From contig NW_022985449.1 of NCBI RefSeq assembly GCF_010093595.1, positions 679,410-743,409 on the forward strand: a stretch of 64,000 nt of DNA, in the 5' to 3' direction. Positions 1 to 12,679 of this stretch are shown here, piece by piece (positions within the stretch are counted from its first letter, which is position 1; each line of letters begins with the position of its first letter). Position numbers and translations under genes: made by a program. The DNA comes from Mytilinidion resinicola (Eukaryota; Ascomycota; Dothideomycetes; Mytilinidiales; Mytilinidiaceae). Below the pieces are notes generated by a model, which saw nothing but the letters and a program-made list of their open reading frames with translations, was not told the origin of the DNA and searched no databases.

Positions 1-21
1 GTAAAATGACATGAGTGTTTC

Positions 22-3000
22 TCAAAAGTTGCGGAAAGGGTCGTAGGTATCCTGCGAGTCCTCATACAAGCCTCCAGTGCGGTGAGGGTCTGTGCTGCCG
101 CTCCACTGGCTGTTACCTCTCCGACGTCCAGGACGGGGTTTCGGTCCAGTAGGCATTCCGTATGCCGCTCCTTCCGAAAGTATTGGCTCGACAAATGCCT
201 CCATTCTAACAGTGCCTACGGCATCGAAGAAGTTGTGGCGGGCGGAGCTGCTTGCTTCTGACGTTCGAGAACTCCCCATGACACTGTTAGGGTTGTATAC
301 AGATGAGGGAACCGACGGCGGTGGTCCATATAGATCTGACGAGCCGGTGGAGTATGTAGATGGGACAGGGTTATGAGAGAAGTTGCGGAAGGCCGCGTTA
401 GGCGGAGGAGCGCGCGGTCCGGTGGAGCTCCTCTTACGGCCATGGAAGCCTACTCGCGGGACATTCGGTGGATCTGCCGCGTCCGCGACAGGTCTATCGA
501 ATTGAGATTCTCCAAACCATTCGTGAATCGGATCAGCTCGGGCTCCGTACTGTCGTTGATTTTGTGGCATCGCTTTATCTTTAGCTAGACGAACAGAGTC
601 TCTTATGTGAGCGCGACGTAGCGAAGCACCTTGGTTTCGCTGTTGTGGGAGATCCTCAACCGGTGGCGGTACAGGCGGGATAGGCCCTAGTTCAGGTACT
701 CCAGAGGAAGAGTGAGCAAGGAATGAGAGTGCCGTCAGCCATAGATAATGACGCTCTCGGGAAACGACAGTGAATTTGAGAGCTCGGGCTGGCGTGAGGA
801 TTAAGATGGAACGATTGAATACTGGCGAGTTGAGCCCCGCGCCCTTGGGCAGGGGAGTGTTGTCTGGAACATCGAGGACAGATTGAATGGTCACTAGACA
901 AATTATTAGCTCTTGAAACTTGAACGTAGATGGACCACGTACACTTCCGACCACTTTTCCCTAGCAAAGCGGTGCCTGACGTAGGCTGCTTACTGCTCCA
1001 CATGACTGACCGCTCATAGGGCGAGAGCCATACCCAACGCTTGTGCCGGATACCGTTGCCCGGCATGACTGAGCCATCATCACCAGCACGTCCTAGATCC
1101 TGTGGGGAGTCGGGGCCACCGAAGGTCTTTCGCTTTCGAACGTATTTCCACATCCATTCACCAACCATGGTAGCTGCGATGGCGTCGACCACGCTGGTTT
1201 GCTGTGCTGAGCTGGCTACCGAGCCGTTTCCAGTGTTGGAAGTGTTTGTAGAGAGCTGGTGTTGGTGGCCAAATCGTTGACCTGTAATCATGTCATTCGG
1301 AAGCGGTGGAATTTGAGGACTCTGAGGAAGTACTGGGGTAGCAGGAAGTGGAGGTGATCGACTTCTTTGCCGTCCATTTCTCGGTATCACTGCTGCAGAT
1401 CGAATTTTCCTCAGGCTGTCCTTTCGTTGGTGTTTGGCTCCTTGAGGGGGTCGTCTCCCGGCAAACATGCCGCCACTCCGTGGCGTCGGGCTCTGAGATC
1501 CTTCACTCTTACTCAGAGGAATACGTCGAGAACTCGATCTCGTCGGGACTGGAAATGGCGGTTTGGGAACAGACGTGCTGGAACCAATACTGCCAATACT
1601 AGGGCTGCGAGATCGCTGGTAGTGAGCAACAGTACCATTTTGGATCATTGCTGATCGTCGAATACTTGGCTGTCGGGTAATGCCTGAAGCTCTCAAAGGT
1701 TTTGCAATCTTAGAGGACTTTTCCAAAGAGTTGCGACCAGAGGAGTACATCCTACCCGTACCGGTAGAATCCTCCGAAATCCGCGAGCTTGAAATCACCT
1801 CTTTATCCTCAGGAACTGGGGTTGGCGGGTTGTTAAATAGCCGACCATGCTTTACTGCTCGACTAGACATCATCGAGTACTGAGGTATTCTATAATCATC
1901 ATCGCTATTTTCAGCATCGTTTTCCTCGTCAGAACTCGCGCCGTCAAACCCTGCAAAAAGGCTGCTGGTCCTGAATGGCCGTCGCAGACCATCCTCTTTA
2001 TCACGTGCCAGAGGGCCGTTGTCATTGTTCCCTGGATATCGGTCCTCAATCGCGGGCTCCGATGCTTTGCTCAGGAGGGTATTTAGATCTTGCGTGTGCC
2101 GCAAAGCAGGAGCCTTTCCGTGTCTATTGGCAGAGACAGAAGGTGCTGGAACTGGAGCTTCGGTGTCAGGCCGATCGATAGTTGGTTCAGGCCGCGTCCT
2201 ATCGGGTTCCGGTGTCCCAGGTTTGGATGAGATGGCCGAAGGCAGAAGGTGAGGGGGTAGTTTGACAGGCCTTCTATCAACCCTAATCTCCTCTGTTTGA
2301 ATGGAGATAGAACGGGTGGGTACGTTAAGCTGTCCGGTAGTCTGAGACCATGCATTCTTGGTGCCAGGAGGTAATATGGGCTCTTTCGGGGATGTTGGCG
2401 CGGAAAGTGGGGGATGGATTGCAATAGATGGAACTGTGATAGGCATCGGTCGACTCGGCGATCGAGGTGGCACCGGGATTCTGGGTGGCTCATCCGAGAT
2501 ATCTGTCTGTGTGGATATCGAAGCGTAGTCCACTGTGAACTCAGGTGCAGTAGGACTCTGAAGCAACGCGGGTATTGGAATTTTAGGTGTTGCCGGTGGG
2601 CTTAGAGGTTGTTCCAACGTCTGAGACGAGGTCGAAGTCACAGAATTGGCTGCTTTTTCGCCATTTATGGACTGCGAACTGTTTGAAACAGGTGATGCGG
2701 CCGAAACTCGTTTTCTCCTTTGGTTTGCTTCAATGTCTGACAAAGGAACAGGCGATTCGATGGTCTTTCTGGGAGAGATAGACTCTGGAGACGTTGGAGA
2801 AGGCGGTGGAGAGAATTGTATCCCTGTGTCCACATACTGACGCTTTGGAGGCATTGTGACAAGTGTGACCTCTCGTACGGTCGCTGTCTCCGCAATCCTA
2901 GCAACTGGTTCGACTGGCTTCGAAACCTCCGCCTCCTTCCCTTCCATCCCACCCTCCTTGTTCTCCATCGTAAGTCCAAGTATCCGCTTTGCCTTCTCGT

Positions 3001-4057
3001 CTGGGTACATTGACTGGCGGGACTCCAACGCTCGCCTGGCACGCATCTCGTTCTCGGGAAAGTCGTCGGAGTCGAGTTCTAGGTCGCCCAAATCCTCCTC
3101 TTCCTCGTCGAAGATCAATTCGTCGGCAAGACTCATACCATTGAGACGCGCGTGGCCCTCTGAACCAATACCAGACATTAAAGAGAATCGATAGGCACGT
3201 CCAAGACTCCGGTGGCTACTGTTGCTGAGGTTCCGCGAATGCCTTCCGGTTCGACTCGACGATCGTCGGCGGGGCGAGGAGCGTATACTTGCAGTGTCAC
3301 TCTCATGGCCAACACCACTATCCCTAGTGTTATCTTCCCCTTCACTGTCCGTGCCATGGTCTTCTTGAGCGGCGTCTTGCGCAGCGAGTTCCTCTAGTAT
3401 GATCTTCAGGCGACTTTCAGAGATATGGACGCGCCGCTCCAATAAGCGTTTCTCGCCATCCCAAGTCTCCTTGTCTCTTGACCACATATCATGAACACGA
3501 GCCGAATCGTCATCCTGGGTACGCAGCTTCTTTTGGGAGGCTTCCAGCTTCTTTTTAAGATCAGCATTCGCCTCTCGAACTTCGTCTCGTTCCTTGGCTA
3601 GCGCTTCCAGCGCTTCTAGCGTGCCGTTTTCCAGCTGCTGCAAATGTCGTTTCGTAGACCGGCTCTCCTTCCCTGATTGGGTCAACTTATCTGTCAAGGA
3701 CTCAATTTCGTTACGTGATGTCTCAAAGCTCGTTTCCAGGTCTTCGATAAACTTGTGTTTAGAATCCAATTCTCGACGCAGTGAAAGGATTTCGGAGACC
3801 AACGATGCATGGAGTGTTGGAGTAAACCGTCGCGGGTCGAGAATCGAGATATTTTCGTCCACTGCGTCTTCTGATGTTCGCTGGTTATCCGGAGGAAGCG
3901 GTGGAGGCGACGATGGTGGACCACTGGAGGGTGTTCCATAGCGTGACGAGCGGCGGGATCCAGACGGAACGGGAGTATGGTATGGTGTATCAGAAGGAGA
4001 AGGAAGCGATTGTGAGGCTATGTAAGCCTCCTGTTCTGAGAAATAGTCGGTCGACAT
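22..4057 (-). CDS. apsA: ApsA/Num1-like cortical nuclear-migration protein
   Basis: Likely anchors dynein and microtubule ends at the plasma membrane during nuclear migration, the known role of yeast Num1 and Aspergillus ApsA. Two exons, 4057-943 and 893-22, are joined over a 49 bp intron (942-894, GTACGT...TAG). The exons sum to 3987 nt, giving 1328 aa. The N-terminus is Ser/Pro-rich, a coiled coil follows from about residue 75 to 230, and a long disordered middle carries ISTQTD-type repeats (STQTD, SIQTEE). A PH domain starts near residue 964 (GEWMWKYVRKRKTFG) and includes KRWVWLSPYERSVMW. The intron lies inside the PH domain, just after GKSGRK; the next exon continues LTIQSVLD and NRSILILTPARALKF. 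The PH domain in this family binds phosphoinositides. The start is the first in-frame ATG. It is shorter than A. nidulans ApsA, with fewer central repeats. Function is inferred from homology; family assignment is strong. Confidence 0.88.
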
Positions 4058-7000
4058 GCTGTGCAGAACAGACAGATCTCTATCGAGGATTCTTAACTGA
4101 TTGTGGCCTCGGAAGTTGAAGCATGTGCTATTGTCCCGCTAATGTTTGCGAGTAAGTTGTCGTATCAGACTCTCGTATCTAAAACATGACTATGCGAAAG
4201 TCAGTAGCACTCTTTGCGCCCTGCTCTCTCCTTTAGAGATCGCTTGCTTCCAGAACAACTTACTTTGTCTTCTTTGCAACGTTACTATACTCCCATGTCT
4301 GGGGGACTAGTCGTAGACGTCGAGGCTGGAGCGTTCTCTTGGAAAGAGTGGCTCTAGCGGGTCTCGAGCAGCATGCAGAGGGGGCCAAATGAAGGGTCAA
4401 TGGCACTTGAAGCCTTCGTATGGCTAGATGTGCAGCAGCGATGGCTCTCTTGATGCAGAAAGAGTGACGTATAGGACACGAGCGAAGGAGTGTATTGGAA
4501 GGAGCGAATTCGAGTATACGAGGGGGCTGGAAGGCAAAATCATGTCAATCTCAAGGAGGATCCGAATAGCAGACGGCAGTGAGCTGCTCGGCGTGTCTCT
4601 CACCTTAGGTTCCCGCGCGTTCGCTGCCAATTGCTTCTCCTACGAGGCTTGCCTGGGGCACAGCAGCCAAGTCGGGGGTCGAATATAAAGTTGGGCAGCA
4701 CACACAGCACGACAGACACGCACCACGCGAGGAAAGAACACAACAAACACAATAGTGGAATAGGGCCGAGAATGGCGAGGAGTGAGTGCTTGCAAGAGAA
4801 GAGAACAGTGCTCGAGGATCGCGACCTGCCGCGCTCACAGGAACAGCTCGCAGAGAGAGGGAAAGTCCGGGGTTCGCTCGCAGCAGACGATCCCAGGAGC
4901 CGACCTCATGCACCGTTTTGCCCTAGCCAGGCACCCCCTGCCACGGCCGGTAGGGGCCGTACGAGCAGCGAATGAGGCCCAGCGCGGGTGTGAAATTCGA
5001 AAAGAAATGAGCCCTCGGACGGTTGGCGGGCTGTTGTGGAACCGGGATTGCCGTGAGCAGCCTGCAGCTCGTGCACCCGCGAGCGGCATCGCTCCCCAGC
5101 CAGCTGGGTTGTCTGAGTGGCCGCTGCGACCCAGGGGCTGCGGTGGAGATGTTGTAGAAAGCCACGCGTGTTTGACCTCGACAGCCAGTGGGTCGCCCGC
5201 CCGCCGTGTGCCTTCGAAACACCACCGATAGAGCCAATAACAAGCAGATCGTCGCGGGCTTGCTGGCTTAATTGGCGCGGTGCTGCGCTCATTCGGGCCG
5301 TCGACGCTGGCTGCGCGCCGGTTCAAGACCAAACAATTAAGGAAATGGAGGCCCCGAGCAGACCCGGGACATCTCTTGGCTCGACGAGTGGTGCTCGGTT
5401 CGGGTCAGGCACAGCGGGCGCAGCGTGAAGCGTGAGGCTGCGTGGGCCTGCTGTCACGCCTCTTCTTATCGGGGCCCAAGCCCGTCGTGCCTCCTGTGCT
5501 GCTGCACGTCCTATCACTTCACGACGAGGATGACACCCTCGGCACGATGCCTGAACCACAGGACGCGTCCGGGCTTCGAGACCAGAAAATGCAGAAGCGT
5601 TGCCGTCGCTAGCTTGTGATGATGCACAATTCGACCTCTCATCAGTGCCATCACGCTGTGACCTTGCACATCACGCGCTTGGGCCAACGCAAGCAGTCGG
5701 CCTCATTAACGAGATCGAAGACAAAGATGAGAGGGGTGAGGCTGACGCATTGCAGGTGGACATCGGGTGTACTTGGGCGGAGGTCCTCCTGACTGCACTC
5801 CTATTTCCTCGCCTGTGAGAGTATACAGCTTAACCTGATGGACAACGTCGCCACTCATTATTCGAGTCCTGAAGGAGAACCCGGCTCTTAACATCAATGC
5901 ATCGACCCCGCCATCACGCTTTGGTCGCCGGCATGCAGGGCCTTTTGCACTTCCACCCCGATGATGACGGCTGCATCAAGCTCCGATCAGCGTAGCCGTC
6001 TTATACCGTATGCACAAGCCACGACCGAGACCAAATCGCCCGACCTTTCAGGAGTCGTGCATGTACAGAGCCGTCAAGTACATATCCTGGACAGGCCCGG
6101 GAACAAGCGTTGACAGGTACCCGGGACGAAATATAGTGCGTCCTTCGGAGGGTTGAAACGCATATACACAATGTTGCCGTTATGACGCCGAATTTGTCGC
6201 TCTCACAGAAGCCGACTCCCTAGGCTGTAAGTGACGGCTCAAATGTAGGTAGACACATACACGTACACACAAGTAAGTCCCTTGCGGGTTCTCTAATCAG
6301 GCGATTGCAATAGCGAAGTACTGTGGTACCGCATGGTGACTATCGATTATTGCGAATATCGATCCGAGCTTGGCATACAAATACGCAGTACGCGACGCGT
6401 CGAGAAAGAGTGACGATTCACATGTCACGTCCTGTTGATTTTTCAAGATATCCTGGAGGCTGGCACGCTGGGGACTCAGAAGCCTTTTGGGTTCCTGACT
6501 CGACCAGGACTCGACCATGAAATCCTCATCGTCTTTTTGAAGATCGTCAAATAGCCCAGCTGCGCCCAGAAAAGCCGCCGGACAGGCTGCAGGTGTCCGC
6601 TCGAGTAACTAGTCCGGAACAAGCGGCAAGGGTCCAGCGCCATGACCACAGAGACACACGCGCGATGCGCACGACAAGGGGTAGAACAAACCAGCAGCAC
6701 TAATCTACCCTTGTACTAAGGTAATGTACACCAGTTTAGGACAAACTCAGCTGGACTGCGTCAAAGTGAAAAGCCAGAAGGAACAAACCAAAAAAATCCT
6801 TACGTAAGGAGATGACCATAGTTAACTACTCTGGACACCATTGTACATAGCTTTTGATAGACATCCCCTGCAACGGAGAGACTTCTTAGAACCATAGCAT
6901 GTGCATGCGGTCGGTCAATACCACTTTCTATGACCTAAGCTGGGGTGACGTTGAGTTTAACTTGGCCTCGCTTGCTCCAGCACGTGACCACTATTAAAAA

Positions 7001-7079
7001 CTTCATGAAATTGATAGGCACCATCCATCAATCTTGAAATCTGGTAATTGCGGCACAACTCTCCGCGCTTCCAGGAATT
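4058..7079. other. 3 kb region without a recognisable gene
   Basis: No ORF here resembles a known family. The stretch 4680-5830 is locally G+C-rich with several overlapping short frames that look like shadows. A TATAAAG at 4684-4690 lies about 85 bp before a plus-strand ATG (4773) that is followed after 10 nt by a GTGAGT splice donor. That could be the first exon of a transcript, but no continuing coding exon could be recognised. From 5830 to 7079 nothing stands out apart from the Cns1 promoter end. Confidence 0.5.
4684..4690 (+). promoter_or_regulatory. Possible TATA box
   Basis: TATAAAG upstream of a short ATG-donor arrangement at 4773-4788. It is supported only by motif and spacing; no downstream gene is established. 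Confidence 0.2.
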
Positions 7080-8405
7080 ATGCCGCAAGCTGTGCCAGCG
7101 GAACAGATGATGGGCGACCTGAAGCTAGAAGATGCGCCAGCCCAGCCCTCTGCGGCACTGCCGCCTGCCATGGCGTCAATACAAGCACAGTCCACCCACG
7201 ATGTCTTGCAAAACATGAATCGCGTCCCGCTGTTCATGACGACCTTGGACGATACGGACGGCGAGGGCGGCGAGAACGTGGAGCTCGAGGCGCTGAAGGC
7301 GCTGGCATACGAAGGAACGCGCGCCGAAGTCGCAGAGAACTTCCGGCAGCAAGGAAATGACCTCGCGCGGAATAAGATGTGGTCAGACGCCAAAGAGTTC
7401 TACAACAAAGCCATAGCCGCTCTAAGAGCGCCACTGCAGCCCCAAGATGCGGAGGAAGGGCCTGCGGACATGGATGTTGTAGTAGTGGACGAGGAGAGCG
7501 AGCGGGAAAAAGAACGTCACATTGAGGAAGCGAGTTACATCAATCGCGCTCTTTGCAACTTGGAGAAGAGTAAGACTCCTGTTAATATATGTGTTCCTTG
7601 TTTCGTCAAGAACACCTTCGTTCTCGACTTTTGAAACTACTTTATTCATCAAAAAGCTATTATTCGCTCAACGTGTACTGAACGACCCCTAGAAAACTAT
7701 CGCTCTTGCATCCAAGACTGCGCTTCAACTCTTCGTCTGAATCCATCGAACCTCAAAGCCTTCTACAGGTCCGCTAGTGCCTGTCTCGCGCTTGACAAGC
7801 TCCCAGAAGCTTCAGATGCCTGCAACCGTGGCCTAGCCATTAATGCTTCTAATGGACCACTCAAGACCCTAGCCACTAAGATCACGGCGCGAAAGGAGTC
7901 TCTCGAGTCCATAGCACGTGTCCGCCGCGAGCGCGAGGAGCGAAAAAAGGCGGAAGAGCGCTCGCTGAAACTAGCGCTGAAATCAAGAAACATCGTTACA
8001 AGAACATCGGAGAAGGCACCAGATATGGAAGACGCCGCAATACAGCTAGAGAAGCCACTCGACCCCACCTCTGCACTTTCAATTCCAGTCATACTCTTGT
8101 ATCCGATGCATGCGCACTCTGACTTCATCAAGGCGTTTCAAGAGACGGAGACGCTAATGGATCACCTGCAGTACATCTTGCCCGTTCCGTGGGACCAAGC
8201 CGAGGAATACACAAAGGCCGGTGTGGAATGCTACATGGAGACAACATCAGGAGGGCTAATCAAAGCCGGAAAGAAGATAGCGATGGGAAAGATCCTTGGC
8301 AGCGGTAAATGCGAGATTTTGGATGGGCTGGTCAAGGTAAACGTAGTCCCAAAGGAGAAGGCTTCTGGATGGATTGAAGAATTCAAGAAGCGAAGAAGTC
8401 AGTGA
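7080..8405 (+). CDS. cns1: Hsp90 co-chaperone Cns1 (TTC4 family)
   Basis: A TPR co-chaperone of Hsp90/Hsp70, essential in yeast and also linked to translation elongation factor eEF2 folding. Exons 7080-7569 and 7693-8405 are separated by a 123 bp intron; the join continues NLEKK-NYRSCIQDC, and the exons sum to 1203 nt (400 aa). Three TPR-like helix pairs run from about residue 80 (AENFRQQGNDLARNKMW) through NRALCNLE and NPSNLKAFYRSASACLALD. A charged linker (ARVRREREERKKAEERS) leads into the C-terminal wheel domain with the LYPMHAHSDFI and VKVNVVPKEKASGW segments characteristic of Cns1/TTC4. Length matches yeast Cns1 (385 aa). The start is the first ATG in frame. No nearby gene is obviously linked by function. 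Confidence 0.9.
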
Positions 8406-8920
8406 TTTGAAGCAAACTGTAATACTTCCACGGGACTCGTGATTCTAGGGCGAACATAACATTCCAAAATATATCGTCAATATCTTGATCACAACGTGGC
8501 CATATCACTGCTGCCCAACCTTCGGAGTAATTGATTTCCAAGGATGTAAATTAGGCTATTCCACCCTTGAAAGGCAACATAAAATGGTGTTAGCCATAAC
8601 TTAAACCTGCCATATTATATACATGCCGTCGATACCGAAGGTACCTCCGTGAGAGCAGACATTATTATAAGAGTCGATTGGAACCTAATCGTAAAATCGA
8701 AACGCCATAACTACCGAATGTGTAGTAAGTATATACAAATAGGGAACCCTCCCAACCAGTAAAATATAACTGGGAGGGGGGGGTCCGAAAGCAGAGTAGA
8801 AGATCCGCTGATCGGGGTACAAGAAGGTATGGAGCTATGAGACGTTGAAAGCATGGGTATCGGGAAACGAGCCATGAAAACCAGGCCAAATTCCGTGATG
8901 AGCCAGAGCGGTCCCATCCA
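8406..8920. other. Convergent intergenic region
   Basis: This A+T-rich stretch holds the 3' ends of cns1 (plus) and the 2EXR-like gene (minus). Nothing else was seen beyond a short G run at 8774-8783. Confidence 0.6.
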
Positions 8921-10072
8921 CTACTTGACAGTGTAGAGAGGGGGATCCCGCGTCATGGACTTCACCAAAGGCTCCTTCACAGTATAGTGAATCTTGGATT
9001 CCATGTACCAGCATCTCGGATTGCTGATGATGTCGACCTTGTCCGCTTGGATTTCGCAGACACGCCCAAGGAATGAGACTCCATCGTACTCCGTCAAAGT
9101 CTTGCGGCCATGGAAGCAGAGCGTAAGCTTTTTGAGTTCTGCGCGACGAAGAATCCGCAGGCACTCGATGAGATGCTCGTCGTGGATGAAACGCCGTTCC
9201 TCCTGGCTCCGGACGTATGGTAGCGAGGATGGGGTGGCGTCCTCAAAGACTACCCGAATCTGGCGAAGCAGAGCCAAGTTATCTCCGATCATGGTGAGAA
9301 ATCGACGCATGTCCTTATAACCAATTTCCTTGGCCACGGGGTCCCAGAAAGGCGACCTGCTATTCCTGTTCCTCTCGAACACGAAGGTGCTCTCACCATA
9401 CAATACGGTCCGACCCTCGTCATGTACTTGCTTGCAGGTCCGTAGGAATGCAGAAGAGAGGCTGAATTGCGGGTTGCTGAATCTCAACTCGTTCTGTGAA
9501 ACGAACAGGAGCCCATAGATCTTGTTCCGCAGCTCTGGTGGCAGTTTGAGGAAGCCTGTGGCATTGGGCTGGTGTGTGCCTGCGGAATGTTTGGCTGGGC
9601 GTTTAGTCATCGATTGAGTTGTCTTCCGGTGACGTTTCGCAAACCACAAGCGTGATGCATCGTCGGTTCCATGCTTCGCCGAGTTGGGGTCAGTCCCTGC
9701 GCTTGTCAGGAGCTTGCGATCCAGCCTCACGACCAGCGGGCCTTTGAAGCCTGGTGGAATCTGGAAGGTAAGCTCGATAGGCCGACCCATGTCAGTATCC
9801 TGGTCCTCGTCCTCGCTTTGGCCTTGGGGCGGAAGGTCGTCGTCAATGAGGGCATCTAGTGGGGGTGGGGTCGGTGACGGTGTTCGTTTGCGCTTGGAGA
9901 CTCTGCGTACAGTGGGGTTGCCATCTTCGTCTTCGGAGCAGGATTCAACGGGGATGATGTCGTCTTCTATGATGACCGAGTCTACGTAGCCGTCGTCCTT
10001 CCTCTTTTGGCCAGCACCCCTCCGAATAGGACGGCCGGTGAGGTGGTTGTAGCGGGTGAAGCCCGAAGCCAT
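8921..10072 (-). CDS. 2EXR/F-box-like domain protein of unknown function
   Basis: An intronless frame of 383 aa begins at the first in-frame ATG (10072). The N-terminal part is basic and acidic low complexity (KRKRTPSPTPPP, DDDLPPQGQSEDEDQD) with a possible bipartite nuclear signal. The C-terminal half starts near residue 175 with LPPELRNKIYGLLF, followed by FLRTCKQVHDEGRTVLYGESTFVFERN. This is the pattern of the fungal 2EXR/F-box-like family, which is greatly expanded in filamentous ascomycetes and has almost no experimental characterisation. Whether it binds Skp1 cannot be told from the sequence. The gene is divergent from the mitochondrial SHMT gene and shares about 0.8 kb of upstream DNA with it. 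Confidence 0.75.
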   Translation of the reverse strand: MASGFTRYNHLTGRPIRRGAGQKRKDDGYVDSVIIEDDIIPVESCSEDEDGNPTVRRVSKRKRTPSPTPPPLDALIDDDLPPQGQSEDEDQDTDMGRPIELTFQIPPGFKGPLVVRLDRKLLTSAGTDPNSAKHGTDDASRLWFAKRHRKTTQSMTKRPAKHSAGTHQPNATGFLKLPPELRNKIYGLLFVSQNELRFSNPQFSLSSAFLRTCKQVHDEGRTVLYGESTFVFERNRNSRSPFWDPVAKEIGYKDMRRFLTMIGDNLALLRQIRVVFEDATPSSLPYVRSQEERRFIHDEHLIECLRILRRAELKKLTLCFHGRKTLTEYDGVSFLGRVCEIQADKVDIISNPRCWYMESKIHYTVKEPLVKSMTRDPPLYTVK

Positions 10073-10880
10073 TTTCGGCTGAGAGTAACGGGCTCGGACA
10101 GGGTGAATGTGAGAGAGAGGGCGACAGCGCTCCGTTCGCGGACGGAGGGAGCTCGACGTGGACTGGATACGCCAAAATTCGAGCACAAGTACAGGTCGAC
10201 AACGGCTCGGGCAACTGAGGAGAGAGGCACGCCCGGAGACGCGGCGAAGAGGCTGATTGAAGCAGCGGCGAGGACAGAAACCTCGACGCCGGAAAAGTGA
10301 GAGGAGCAGGGAGTGGAGGCTGGTGGTTTGGGGACGAGTGGTGGTCTACGAGCAGGGCGGGCGGAAACGTCACTTCGAGGCAGGCACAGGTCCGAAGTGG
10401 AAGGGCCGCCAGGCTGGGAGCCGGCTCCTGGAAGCAATGACTTGATATACCTGATCTCTACCTACTACATATATATAGCACCTCGTAACACGCTAGGCTC
10501 GCCAGACGCGACGGAGACTCGCGGACTGGGAGACGTCGCCGGCGACCGCACCGCGAGCAGACACGACCAACTCCAATCATAGACAATCAAACTGCCCCGG
10601 TTCGTGGTGGTGAAGGCGGGAGCATGTCAGCAGCGCCCGCGCCGCTTTGCAGCGGGCGAGACCTGGCCTGGCGCAGAGCCGTGAATCATCTTGGGGAATA
10701 GTTGATGGAGAGCACCGCGGCGGTGGAGTCGTGCTTTTATACCCCGGAGCGCCGCCCCCGGCATTCAGGCATGGCGCGGTCCGAGTCCCGTTCCCCGAGC
10801 TTCTGATGCCGGCGTGACACCGCTTTGTGCCCACGACTCCAGCATCCCTCTCTCGCAAGCTACACTTCCTTGCGGCCGCC
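10073..10880. promoter_or_regulatory. Shared divergent upstream region, 2EXR-like gene and shm1
   Basis: This 808 bp lies between two divergent starts. It is G+C-rich, with a short TA-run (about 10468-10480, tacatatatatag). Frames on both strands here look like shadows. No defined operator motif was recognised. Confidence 0.5.
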
Positions 10881-12679
10881 ATGTCGTCCTTCCGGAGCAG
10901 CTGTCGAGCGTCGCGCTCGCTGTTCGCACATGTGCTGCCCCGCCCGTCGCCTCCACCATGCCGCTTTCTACGGACACCGGCCATGACGCGGGGTCTTGCC
11001 TCAATCGAACGCCAGCACAAGGTGGGCCGCAGTGACCCCGTGGTGTTTTTTGGGAGAGCTGTCTAACGTGGCCGTACAGCTGCTCTCGGCCAGTCTCGAA
11101 GAAGCGGACCCGGCAGTATTCGACATCATCGAAAAGGTGCCCCACGCCACCCAAAATCCCAATTGCGACAAAGTCTGACTCAATGCCTCGTTCCCGTAGG
11201 AGAAAAACCGCCAGAAGCACTTCATCAACCTCATTCCCTCCGAGAACTTCACCTCGCAGGCCGTGCTCGATGCCCTCGGCAGTGTGATGCAGAGTATGTC
11301 GATTCGGAGGGCCATTGCGAACTCAGCTTACCAGTGTGCCCAGACAAGTACTCCGAGGGTTACCCGGGAGCTAGATATTATGGCGGAAATGAATACATTG
11401 ACCAGGCGGAGCGGCTCTGCCAGCAGCGAGCCCTGCAAGCTTTTGGCCTGTCAGAGCAGGAGTGGGGGGTGAATGTCCAGCGTGAGTACCCTCTAACCGT
11501 CATTTGTGCACCAGCTTATCCACGTCTCCAGCACTCTCCGGCTCTCCCGCTAATCTCTATGCCTATTCTGCCCTCCTTAATGTCCATGATCGAATCATGG
11601 GCCTCGATCTGCCCCACGGCGGCCATCTCTCACACGGCTATCAGATTCCCTCAAAGAAGATATCTGCCATTTCGAAATACTTCGAGACCCTCCCATACAG
11701 ACTGGACGAAACAACGGGATTGATTGACTATGACAAGCTGGAGGACATGGCCACCTTGTACCGTCCGAAAATCATCATCGCGGGGACTTCGGCCTATAGT
11801 CGGCTGATTGATTATGAGCGCATGCGAAAGATAGCTGACAAGGTAGGGTCATACCTACTATCAGATATGGCCCACATCTCGGGACTGGTTGCGGCTGGAG
11901 TGATTCCCTCGCCCTTCTTACAGTCTGACGTTGTAACAACAACAACGCACAAGTCTTTGCGAGGCCCCCGAGGCGCTATGATATTTTACCGTAAAGGAGT
12001 GAGGAGGGTGGACAAGAAAGGTGTCGAGGAGAAATGGGATCTGGAGGGCCCTATTAATGCCTCTGTCTTCCCTGGTCACCAAGGCGGCCCACACAACCAC
12101 ACCATCACAGCTTTGGCTGTAGCCCTCCAACAAGCCCAGAGCCCAGAGTTCAAGGACTATCAGAAAACGGTTTTAGAAAACGCCAAAGCCCTTGCAGACA
12201 GGCTAGGAAGTCCAAGGGAGAGCGGAGGCCTGGGGTACAACATCGTTAGCGGTGGAACTGATAACCATCTAGTATTAGTAGATTTGAAAGACAGGGGTGT
12301 CGACGGTGCTCGAGTTGAGCGAGTGCTAGAGCTTGTCGGGGTTGCGAGCAACAAAAACACCGTGCCAGGCGACAAGTCAGCCATGAAACCAGGTGGACTA
12401 CGGATGGGCAGTCCTGCTATGACTACAAGGGGATTCCAGCCCGATGATTTCAGGAGAGTTGCAGATGTGGTTCATCGAGCAGTCTCCATCACACAAAAGC
12501 TAGACAAGGCTGCAAAGGAGCAAGCAGAGCAGCAAAAGAGGAAGAATCCCGGCAGTGTGAATGCGTTCAAGGAGTTCCTAGGAGAGGGAGAGGATGTCTC
12601 AGAGATCATTCAGCTCCGCAGGGAGGTAGAAGACTGGGTAGGTACTTTCAGCCTTCCTTGGGAGAAGAATGGATCGTAA
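10881..12679 (+). CDS. shm1: Serine hydroxymethyltransferase, mitochondrial
   Basis: A PLP enzyme interconverting serine and glycine with tetrahydrofolate/methylene-tetrahydrofolate. Five exons: 10881-11021, 11080-11136, 11200-11293, 11344-11481 and 11532-12679, with introns of 58, 63, 50 and 50 bp. The sum is 1578 nt (525 aa). The first 40-odd residues are rich in Ser/Arg and lack acidic residues ([20 protein letters not shown]), as expected of a mitochondrial presequence, so this is the organellar isoform. Hallmarks are [63 protein letters not shown], and [20 protein letters not shown] with the PLP lysine near residue 284. [15 protein letters not shown] is also present. Four short introns crowd into the first third of the gene. 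The identification is essentially certain; the presequence is inferred. Confidence 0.93.

Noticed and set aside
5262..5335. tRNA-like A box (tggcttaattgg) and B box (ggttcaagacc)
   Set aside because: The T arm and D arm do not pair and no acceptor stem forms, so it is not a tRNA gene.
8921..10186. N-terminal extension of the 2EXR-like protein to 10186
   Set aside because: The extension begins at GTG; the first ATG in frame is at 10072.
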